DNA of 54,656 bases from contig NZ_JAATOM010000032.1 of the NCBI RefSeq assembly GCF_019207085.1, positions 1 through 54,656 of the forward strand. Reading direction: 5' to 3'. The notes beneath the pieces are model-generated. The model saw only the letters and a program-made list of their open reading frames with translations, did no database searches and was not told the origin of the DNA. The DNA comes from Variovorax sp. dw_308. Its GTDB lineage: Bacteria; Pseudomonadota; Gammaproteobacteria; Burkholderiales; Burkholderiaceae_C. The position numbers were made by a program, and so were the translations under genes. Shown here piece by piece: positions 44,714 to 53,900 of the stretch. The first letter of the stretch is position 1; each line of letters starts with the position of its first letter.

Positions 44714-46260
44714 ACGCCGCCGCCACCTCCGCACCGACCGCAAGCCCGAGCCCGAGCCCGAGCCCAAGCCCAAGCCCAAGCCCAAGCCCAAGCCCTGCAC
44801 CAGCCGCCGGCCCCGGACTGATGGCCGACACCTACGGCTGGGACACCGTCTTCGCCATCCGCGCGGACGACGTCAACGCCGCCATCAAGACCCTCGCGAC
44901 GTCCCCCAAGACCTTCAGCGCCTCCACCATCGATCCGCACACGCAGGCCACCATCCAGGTGAGCGGCACCTTCTCGGACTGGGCAATCACGCTGGGCGGC
45001 AGCGGCAAGCTGCTCCACATGAGCACGCCGGTCACGTCCCTGGTCGCCGCCGGGACCGTGAATGGCCAGCCGGTGAGCTTCACCTACGGCGCGGGCAGCT
45101 TCGAGATCGAGGTCGAACTCGAGTACGTGCCGCACACCGACCCGCCTCCTCCCGGCGCAACGGGCACCTTCCACAAGCTCATCGTCAAGGCCACCCCGCC
45201 TGTGCCGCAGCAGCAGGTCGTCACCGTCCTCGGAGGCTACGATTTCGACAACAGCACCGACCCTCAGCACCTGCCCTTCGCGTCCGTCTCCGACGACGTC
45301 ATCGCGGCGATGCAGACCTGGTTCAACGCCAACCTCGGCGACTTCGAGCACGTCTTCGCCACCGTCAACCTGGGCCGCGACGCGGACCAGGGCCAGTTCG
45401 CCTGGCTGCTTCCGACGTACTCCAGCTACGCCTACATCGATGGCGCAACGCTCGACACGAGCATCCTCGGCATCCTCTGCATGACCGGCGGCCGGGACGG
45501 CTCAGGCCTGGACCAGGAGGTGTCTCCCAACGCCATCCCGGCCGGTTCGCGGGCCGGCTTTCTCATCGCGCCGGAGCGCTTCGTCAACGAGATGCTGTGG
45601 CCGTCGATGCCGCTCGTGTACGCCGGTGCTTCGACGACCGACTTTGCGCCGCGCAGCGACGGCACCGGCCTGACCCTCGCCTCCGGTCCGGTATCCATCA
45701 AGGACATGGTGGATTCCAGCGGCTCGTCGCATACGACCGTGCTGCAGAACTTCGAGCTGTCCACCGCCGATGCCACGCTGACGATCGATGCCACGACACA
45801 GACCGAGGTCTCGCCCGGCATCCAGGCCTATACGCACAACGTTGCGTCGTACACGATGGCGCTGCATCAGGCGAGTCCGACGGTGCAGACGATCTACTAC
45901 GTCCAGTCCGGTAAGGTGACGGTCGAGCACTGGACCCAGGAGAGCGAGGGCGTGAAGCTCACCAAGATCTTCGAGGGCATCGCGGCGGCGCTCATCACCA
46001 TCGCCGTCGGACTCCTCACCGACGGGGCCGGCTTCGTCATCGCCGCCGTCGTGATGGGTGTGCTCGCGGGCGTGGCCGCCAAAGTGCCGGACATCATTGC
46101 CGATGCCAACACCGACGCCGCTCCGTCGGTCAGCCTGCTCACCTTCAATGCGGTCGACCCGCTGCAATGGAGCGACCAGAAGGACTTCACGCTGGACCAG
46201 GTTGCGTTGAATTACTCGCTGCAGATGGGCGGGACGCCGCACTTTGGTGGGGGCGCGTGA
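44710..46260 (+). CDS. P47/OrfX-family TULIP protein with Ser-Pro repeat leader, paralogue 5
   Basis: 516 residues. A 37-residue leader made mostly of Ser-Pro repeats precedes the family start DTYGWDTVFAIRADDVNAAI, the closest of the five to clostridial P47. Further motifs: GTFSDWAITLGGSGKLLHM, FEHVFATVNLGRDADQG, FAWLLPTYSSYAY, ILGILCMTGGR and RAGFLIAPERFVNEM. A hydrophobic region (IAAALITIAVGLLT and VIAAVVMGVLAGV, about 420-465) precedes FTLDQVALNYSLQMGG. I keep ATG 44710, which has AAGG upstream and an ATGA overlap; ATG 44821 would remove the repeat leader but has no ribosome site. Confidence 0.85.
   Translation: MNAAATSAPTASPSPSPSPSPSPSPSPSPAPAAGPGLMADTYGWDTVFAIRADDVNAAIKTLATSPKTFSASTIDPHTQATIQVSGTFSDWAITLGGSGKLLHMSTPVTSLVAAGTVNGQPVSFTYGAGSFEIEVELEYVPHTDPPPPGATGTFHKLIVKATPPVPQQQVVTVLGGYDFDNSTDPQHLPFASVSDDVIAAMQTWFNANLGDFEHVFATVNLGRDADQGQFAWLLPTYSSYAYIDGATLDTSILGILCMTGGRDGSGLDQEVSPNAIPAGSRAGFLIAPERFVNEMLWPSMPLVYAGASTTDFAPRSDGTGLTLASGPVSIKDMVDSSGSSHTTVLQNFELSTADATLTIDATTQTEVSPGIQAYTHNVASYTMALHQASPTVQTIYYVQSGKVTVEHWTQESEGVKLTKIFEGIAAALITIAVGLLTDGAGFVIAAVVMGVLAGVAAKVPDIIADANTDAAPSVSLLTFNAVDPLQWSDQKDFTLDQVALNYSLQMGGTPHFGGGA
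44743..44796 (+). repeat. Hexanucleotide tandem repeat coding Ser-Pro
   Basis: Nine uninterrupted copies of AGCCCN (three ending G, five ending A, the last ending T) code for alternating Ser-Pro in the leader of paralogue 5. Since the unit is six bases, slippage would change linker length without breaking the frame. Confidence 0.9.
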
Positions 46261-46310
46261 AATCGAAGGCCTCCTTCGCCGGGCCGTTCCCGGTCAAAGC
46301 GACATGCAAA

Positions 46311-46699
46311 TCAGGCGTGCAAGTACGGATACTTTGCCGCTGGCGCAAGGTCGAGCAGATGTTCGACCGGAACTTCCGCCACCAATCGCCACTGGTGAAC
46401 CGCGTTGCTCCCCGGCGGGTATTTGTCGCTATGCATCACGGGGTTGAAAACAAGGCCGTCGGGATATTTTGCCGTCAGCTCGTACTCCACCTCCTCGCTC
46501 AATGGCAGGCGCTTGAAGCGATAGATACGGCAACCATTGCGCAAAGAGGCGCGCTCCAGCCCAGCAATCTTCAATGGCGTCGGGAGATTTTTCGATCAAG
46601 CAGAGTTCCCTGCTCGACCTTCGAAATCAGCCTCGCACATTTTTCAAACTCGGCTTCAGGGACGCGAGGCCGCTGACCCTCTACTGGTGAAATTTCCGG
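46311..46699 (-). pseudogene. Decayed reading frame after the OmpA-like gene
   Basis: Directly after the TAG of the OmpA-like gene the same frame stays open (PEISPVEGQ, then EFEKCARLISKVEQGTLLDRK) and, after a single-base shift at an A5 run (46588-46592 on the plus strand), continues as NLPTPLKIAGLERASL and RNGCRIYRFKRL to a stop at 46311. Neither part has a plausible start codon with a ribosome site, apart from a TTG at 46574. It is either a broken separate gene or a lost C-terminal extension. The protein family is not recognised. Confidence 0.5.
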
Positions 46700-47578
46700 C
46701 TAGTCGTACACGATCTCTACGCGGCGGTTTAGCGTTCGCCCTTCAGGATTGTCCTTGCCCGAAATGCGATTGGGAGCAACGGGATGGGTCTTTCCGAAGC
46801 CTGAAATCTGAAAGTTTTTGGCGCCGAAGACCTTCGCATTGACCAACCAATCTCGTACTGCCGAAGCGCGACGAATTGACAGGGCTTGGTTATAGGCGTC
46901 TGTCCCTTCGGCGTCAGTGTACCCGCAGATGCGGACATTTGCAGTCGTTCGCATATTGAGCAGCGCCTCAATCTCAGTTAACGCCGCAATTGCTGTGGGC
47001 TTGAGCGCGTACCGATCAAAGTCAAAAAGTACTTCGCTCGGTGCAATAATACGTTTCGGCATTTTTGGAACGTTTGTCCACTTGACAATTCGAGGCGCAA
47101 TGGGAGGATCTTCAAATGGCAGCAACATTGATGCGAGTCCTACTGGGCTGCCGACGCCATAGCTGATAGTTGCAATCCCGTTGCCGAATACTGCGCCCGG
47201 AAGCATTATCGCGACCCCCGTCATTTTCACCTGAGCCAACAAGGGAGATTGATACGCGGCGTCTGTCCACAATGTGAGTATTGTCAGGCCATACCCGAAT
47301 AGTACGCCGGCATTTACGGAAGTCACGCGCGCTCCAACTCCGTCGAAATCTGAAAATCGGACCATGGCCGTCGTTCGAAAGTTAGTGTAGTCCGGGGGAG
47401 CGGCACTTGCTGTTGGTATGGGCGTGGCGCTCATTCCGGCGACCACGGCGTGTAATCGATGCGCCCGGCCGGAAACTCTGTTGACCAGATCGAAGGGGTA
47501 CCAGTTGATGACAGATCCAATTGATCCCAGGCCGGCAATTGCCCATTCGGACGATCGCTGCAAGTCTTTTGAGTCCAT
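46700..47578 (-). CDS. OmpA-domain protein without signal peptide
   Basis: 292 residues. The C-terminal ~110 residues are an OmpA-type peptidoglycan-binding domain: VLFDFDRYALKPTAIAAL, ICGYTDAEGTDAYN and NRRVEIVYD. The first ~180 residues are unlike an outer-membrane barrel or lipoprotein and have no export signal, although they contain hydrophobic strands (NAGVLFGYGLTILTLW). The start is ATG 47578 with AGAGGAG upstream. Base composition is much lower in GC than the neighbours, suggesting separate acquisition. It converges on the P47/OrfX-like array. The N-terminal region is not recognised. Confidence 0.75.
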   Translation of the reverse strand: MDSKDLQRSSEWAIAGLGSIGSVINWYPFDLVNRVSGRAHRLHAVVAGMSATPIPTASAAPPDYTNFRTTAMVRFSDFDGVGARVTSVNAGVLFGYGLTILTLWTDAAYQSPLLAQVKMTGVAIMLPGAVFGNGIATISYGVGSPVGLASMLLPFEDPPIAPRIVKWTNVPKMPKRIIAPSEVLFDFDRYALKPTAIAALTEIEALLNMRTTANVRICGYTDAEGTDAYNQALSIRRASAVRDWLVNAKVFGAKNFQISGFGKTHPVAPNRISGKDNPEGRTLNRRVEIVYD

Positions 47579-47932
47579 GAAGTGCTCCTCTTATATGGCG
47601 GTACCGAGGGAGGCCGCTCATGCGGCGATTTCAAGATCACCCTCTTATCTAAAGGAACTGTGGATTGGGACGGTGTGTTTGCCAGCGCTCCGCGCGATTC
47701 GCCTTTGCCTCTTTGGACCACTAGCCGGGAGGCGCTGCAGCCAGACAGCAATGCCGTACGGGTTTAGTACATCTGAACCACGGCCGCCTCGATTTATGCC
47801 GCTCCTGCTTATCGGCGTCCGCATGGGTCTGTACGGCAGCCTCCTGGTGCGCGCGTATAGGCGCGATCACGACGCCGAATGGCCGCAATTCCAGAGCGGT
47901 TGGGAGGTGCTTCTGTTCTACCTTCGTCCAGG
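47579..47932. other. Intergenic region between OmpA-like gene and tpsA
   Basis: About 350 bases of lower GC. It should contain the OmpA-like gene's promoter, but no clear -35/-10 pair or terminator for tpsA was found. Open frames crossing it have no ribosome site and poor codon use. Confidence 0.4.
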
Positions 47933-50900
47933 TCAAAAATCCGAGCACCCATTGCGCTTGCCGTCACTCACGCAACTCAGCAAATTGGGTCGCGAACGCA
48001 CGCGCGTCCATTCGGCGCCCAGCACGTCGCCTTGCTGCGTGCGGTCCCCGTCGAGCGACCCTGTCGCAAAGCAGATCGGCGGCGGGCCGAGGTTGCGATC
48101 GAAGGTGTAGGTGTTGGTGTCTTCCCGCACCACGTCCGGTGGGGCCGGTGGCGCGAGGTCCAGCACCAGCGAGCCCGGGATGAAGTTGATCGCGTAGCCC
48201 TCGTCGGACGTGAACTTGCCGTTGATGGCATAGCGTCCCGCCGGGCTGCCAGGGGTGGCCGGCGTGGACAGTCCGCCCTTTACCCCGACACCCGTGTCGC
48301 CGAGGATCAGACCGGTCTCGCCATAGGTCATCGCCGGGAAAGTCTGGCCCGCGAATGTCCGCAGGTCGCCAGCAGTCAATGTGAGGACGGGCTGCTGCGT
48401 GTAGATGAAGTGATCGTCGTTGCTCGATACGACCACGCTGCACGCGCCCCCGTAGCTGCAGTGGTAGAAGTTGGGCAGGCGCCCCGAGCCGGCCAGTCCG
48501 CCGCGCGTCTCGCCTTCCCAGGTTTGAGCCCACACCCGCCACGTGCCCCCGGTGATGGCGCTGCCGCTGATGTTCTGCAAACGTCCGGCCGTGACGAGGT
48601 CGGCCGAGGTCGCGCTGTTGACCATGCCCGCGAGCGTCATGTCCCCATCGAAGTTGCGCACGCGCACCGTGTCGGCCGACACACCGGCGACGGTCAGCGG
48701 ACCCGCATTGGCAAAGTCGAAGCGGCCTGCGGCACTGCCGGCCAAGATGCCTACTTGGTTCGCAGGGTTGTCGAGCAGCACGTCGCCGGTGTCGGAGCTG
48801 GCCTGCAACGAGCCGGCCACGATGCCCTGCGGCGGCGGCGCAGGCGCGAGCAACGACCTGTCGGCCTTCCCGGTCTTGCCGTCTCCTGCGGTGGCCTTGC
48901 CGAGACCTTCGCTGTCCGAGGCTTGAGTGACGCTGCCACCGGCGTGCAGGCCCGCGGCGCCTGTCGCGGTGACGTTTCCAGCCAGCGTCAGGTCGCCGTG
49001 CATCGCGTTGACGTTCAGGTCTGTGGCGGTCAGTCCGCTGCCCGACATGGACTGCTGCGCGTCCGCGACGTTGACCGCGCCGACGGTCAGCGCACCGGCA
49101 TTCGTGAAGTCGAAGCGGCCAGCGGCGCCGCCGGCAACGGCGCTCGTACTGACGCCCGCCGAGTTCAGGCTCACGTCGCCGCCGCGCGCGGTAGCCAGCA
49201 AGCCATTCGTCACGGCCAGCGTGCCTGTCGATGACTGCGCGATGCCGTTGCCATCGATCGCGAGATCCGTCGCGCTCACCGGCGCATTCAATGCGAGATT
49301 GCCGATGCCGCCAGCTTGCAGGATGGCCGTGCTGGCAGAGCTGACGCCGGCATTGACGTCCAGGTCGCCTGCGCCAGTGCGAACGCGCACCGCATTGCCC
49401 GTCACGCCGCTGCCGGTCTCGAGCAGCGGCGGCACGGCCGGGCCAGCCCGAAGCACTACGGGGGGCTGCGCCAGCACGCTGACCGGGCCGATCGCCAGCG
49501 AGTCGGCGTCGGTGTAGTCGAAGCGCCCCGCTGCGCTGCCGGCAAGCGCAGCGGCGTGATTGACACCTGCGCTCAGGTTCACATCCCCTGTGGTCGAGCG
49601 CACCAGCAGGCCTCCTGCAGTGATGCCACCTGCCGCCGTCTGGCTGATGCTGCCATTGGCCAGCAACGCCAGGTTGGCAGGATCGGTCGCGGCGTTGAGG
49701 CTGAGGTTGCCGGCGCTGCTCTGGAGCACGGCGTTGGTCCTGGCCGTGACGGCCTGGTCGACCGAGAAATCGCCCGTGAGCGCACGCACGCGCAGCGCGT
49801 CGGCGGTGATCCCATTCGCCGATGTCGGCTGCTGCGTGTCGGCCACGGTCACCGCGCCGATGCTCAGCGAACCGGTGTTGTCGAAGTCGAAGCGGCCCGT
49901 CGCACCGCCCGCGACCGTCCCGACCTTGTTGACCGCCGTCGTCAATGCAACGTCGCCATTGCGTGCATTGGCGATCAATCCACTGCCGACCGACAGGCTC
50001 CCCGTCGTCGCCTGGTCGATGCTGGCTGCATCCAGCGCAAGGTTGCTGGCACTCACCGATGCGTTCAATGCGAGATTGCCGAAGCCGCCGGCTTGCAGGA
50101 TGGCCGTGCTGGCAGACGTGACGGCGACATTGACATCCAGATCGCCTCCGCTGGTACGAACGCGCACCGCGTTGCCCGTCACGCCGCTGCCGGTTTCGAG
50201 CAACGGCGCGGCTGGGCCAGCCCGGAGTACGGCAAGTTGTGCCAGCACGCTGACCGGGCCGATCGCCAGCGAGTCGGCGTCGGTGTAGTCGAAGCGCCCC
50301 GCTGCGCTGCCGGCAAGCGTGTCGGCGTGATTGACGCCGGCGCTCAGATTCACATCGCCTGTGGTCGAGCGCACCAGCAGACCGCCTGCAGTGATGCCAC
50401 CTGCCGCCGTCTGGCTGATGCTGCCATTGGCCAGCAACGCCAGGTTGGCAGGATCGGTCACGGCGTGGAGGCTCAGGTTGCCGGCGCTGCTCTGGAGCAC
50501 GGCATTGGTCCTGGCGATGACGGCCTGATCGACCGAGAAGTCGCCCGTGAGCGCACGCACGCGCAGCGCGTCGGCGGTGATCCCATTCGCCGATGTCGGC
50601 TGCTGCGTGTCGGCGACAGTCACGGCGCCGATGCTCAGCGAACCGGTGTTGTCGAAGTCGAAGCGGCCCGTCGCACCGCCCGCGACCGTCCCGACCTTGT
50701 TCACCGCCGTGGTCAATGCAACATCGCCATTGCGCGAATTGGCGATCAGGCCACTGCCAACCGACAGCGTCCCCGTCGTCGCCTGGCCAATGCTGGCCGC
50801 ATCCAGCGCAAGGCTGTTGGCACTCACCGGTGCGTTCAATGCGAGGCTGCCTGAGCCACCTGCTTGAAGAATGCCTGTCGCGGTGGCGGTGACATCGGAA

Positions 50901-53900
50901 TCGACGCTCAACGCGCCATCGACGGTACGCACCCGCACGGCGTTGGCCGCCAGGCCATCGGCCGAGAAGAACTGCTGCTGCGGCCCCGGGCCGACGATCG
51001 AGAGTTCCGTTGTCGTGTCGGTGCCGCGTCGCACCAGCACGCCGACCTGGTCGATCGACAGCGGGTCGGCGTTGGTGAAGTCGAAACGCCCGCCCGCGAC
51101 GCCGCCCACCGCATCGACGTGGTTCGTTGCCGCGCTGAGGTTTACGTCGCCCGTGGTCGCTTCTGCCACCAGGACGTTGGCCGTGATGCCGGCCGCGCTC
51201 GCCTGATTGATGTTCCCGAGCGCCGCCAATCCCACACCGGGCGCATCGACCGGCGCGTTCAGGTTCAGGTCGCCCGTGGAGGCGACGAGCAACGCGCTGG
51301 TGCCGCCGGTAACGGCTTGGTCGACGGCGAGACCGCTCCCCTGTGCCAGTACATCGACGATGTCCGCGCGGATCCCGTTGCCGACGATGGTCTGCTGTGG
51401 ATCGCTGCTGGCCACCCTGCCGATCGTGACGGCGGCCGCGCCGGAGAAGTCGAAGCGATCGGTTGCGCTCCCGGCGATGGTGTTGACCTTGTTGGTGGCG
51501 GCGTTGAGCGTCACGCTGCCGTTCTGGGCGACGGCCAGCACGCGATCGGCCGTGATGCCGCCGGCCGCAAACTGGGCGATGCTGCCCGCGGCCAGCAACG
51601 ACACGTCGTTGGCCACAACGGGAGCACTGAGCGCCACGCCGGCTCCGCTGCTGCGTACGACAGCGGCGCCACCGGCGGTCACGCCCGCAATCTGCGTGAG
51701 CGTGCCGTCGGCAAGCGCGTAGCCGACCGTGCCGACGTTCAATGGGCCGGTGTTGGTGAATTCGAAGTTTGCCGCCACGTTGGCTGCCAGCGTGTTCACT
51801 GCATTGCCGGGGTTCGTCAGTACCACGTTGTTGGCAGCGCGAAGAAGGGCCGGCGCGAAGACTGCGAGACTGCCTGCAGTGATGCTCCCCGTTTGCGTGA
51901 TGGTGCCGCCAGCCCCTCCGATCAGTGCGAGCGATCCGACACCAAGGTTCATGTTGCCATCCACCTGAAGGCTGCCGAACGGACCGGTCTGCAAGGTGAG
52001 ATTCTGTGGCGTTTGCGTTTGCAATGTGATCGGGCCGACGACCCGGACGCCTGTTACTCCTGGATTCGCTCCGTCTTGAGAGCCAAATGAGATGGTCGGT
52101 GCGGTCAGCAGGTCCAACTCGCCTTGCGAGACGACGAAGGTATCGGTGCGATCTGGACCCCCAAGCGTGATGAATCCGTCCGGCACCTTGCGCCGCAAGT
52201 TGATGGCGCCGGTGTCGCTGTGAACCGGTGCGCCGATGTCGATCGCGTCAACAGTCGACCCCGACTGCGCGGTAAGGGTGATATTGCCTGACCGTGTCGT
52301 CACCGCCGCGGGTGTTGTGCCTTCCTCCCTTGGGCTGAGGGCTATACCTGAGACCGGTGTCGAGTCCGAAGTCACCGTTCCAGCGATGGCGACGTTGCCG
52401 GTTCTCGTGGTGATGGTGCTGCTATTCTCGATCCGGACGCCGCCGATGCCGACAGCGTTCGCATCAGCGGGCGTAACGCCTGTCCCACTGATGTTGACAG
52501 TGCCAGAGTCCGTCTTGATTGCGAAGTTGCTCAGGTCGACGCCGTATTCGCTCGAAGCAGGGACAGGGGCAGGAAGAAAAGCAAGGATGACGAACTGAGG
52601 GTTTTCGTGTGTTCCCGTGCCATCCAGAAGGACCGGTCCACCTGTAGTTGTGATCCCAGCGCCACCTGTCAGCGTAATGCCCGACGTGTTGGTCGAAGTA
52701 CCCTTCATGGTGACCGATCCGAGGTTGGTCTCGATGTTGCCATCCGTCATCGCAATGCCTGGGCCGTTCGATGAATTGCCCGTCATCTGAACGTATCCCC
52801 CGTCCGTCCCACTGTTGGAAATGGTCGAAATCTTGCCGCCCGTGATCGCGATGCCTTCGCTGCGAGGTGATGTGGCCGTCATCAGGACGTGACCGCCGTT
52901 GGTCGAAATGCTTCCATCGAAACTGATCGAGCCGGCAACAGGCGGAGTTGACGGCGCGGGCGGACCGTTCGCAGTCATCTCGACATTCATCGGCCCGGCG
53001 CCCACGGACTGGATCACCACGCCCGCTGGTACGACGATGGCACTGTCGGCCATCAAAGTCAGCGTGCTCGACCCCGGTGCCGCGTAGGTGATATTCGCGT
53101 TGGCATCGAACGTGATCTGCCCTGCTGCGGCGCTGCTCTTGTCCGCGGTGATTGTCATGGTGCCGTTTGTGCCAAGGCCGTCGACGATTGTCTGGGTGTA
53201 GAAAGGACAACCAAGGGGACCACACACAGGCGCGGAGGCAGGCGCCTGGCCATTAACGATCTCAATGTCGCCCGGGTCTAAGTACCATTCGCCCCATGTC
53301 CCCTTGGGCGCCCGAGTATCAACACGCAAGCCCGCAACGTCGACTTTTCCTCCGGAAGTTTCGATGAACCCGCCGTTTCCACCGTTGGCGCCGCCACGCG
53401 CAGTGAGCTTCCCATAGGCACGCAAGCTGCCTTCCCCAAACACCCCCACCTTGCCCCCATCGCCCTTGTCCATCGCATCACTACGCATGCTCGAAGTCGC
53501 CAGCACCACCGCCGCATCGCTCGCATGCACCCGGATGCTCCCTCCTCCGGCGCTGCCGCTCGCATCGATCAGCGCGCCCTCATCCACCAGCACCCGTCCG
53601 CCATCGACACTGACGCTCCCGCCCTTCAGCCCCGCCTGCGCGCCGGTCGCATCGAGCGTGCCGGCCACACGCACATCGTTGCCGCTGCCGCCGCCCAGGA
53701 TGATCTCGCCGTTGCGCTCGACCAGCGAGTGCGCCTGCACGGTACCCTGCTGATTCACCACCCACTGCGACGGCGTGCTGCCCACGGCCAGCATGGCCAC
53801 ACGTCCACCGTCGGCGGTGAGCGTGGCGCCCGCCGCGTTCTCTGCTGAAGCGTGGGTCGCCTTCACGTCGGTCGACACACGAAAGGTGGTGAGTCCGTCG

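Noticed and set aside
47579..48110. Plus-strand frame between the OmpA-like gene and tpsA
   Set aside because: No ribosome site or recognisable motif, and it overlaps tpsA antisense.
49316..50854. 512-residue plus-strand frame with internal repetition
   Set aside because: It is antisense to the duplicated part of tpsA; its repeats simply mirror the tpsA units.
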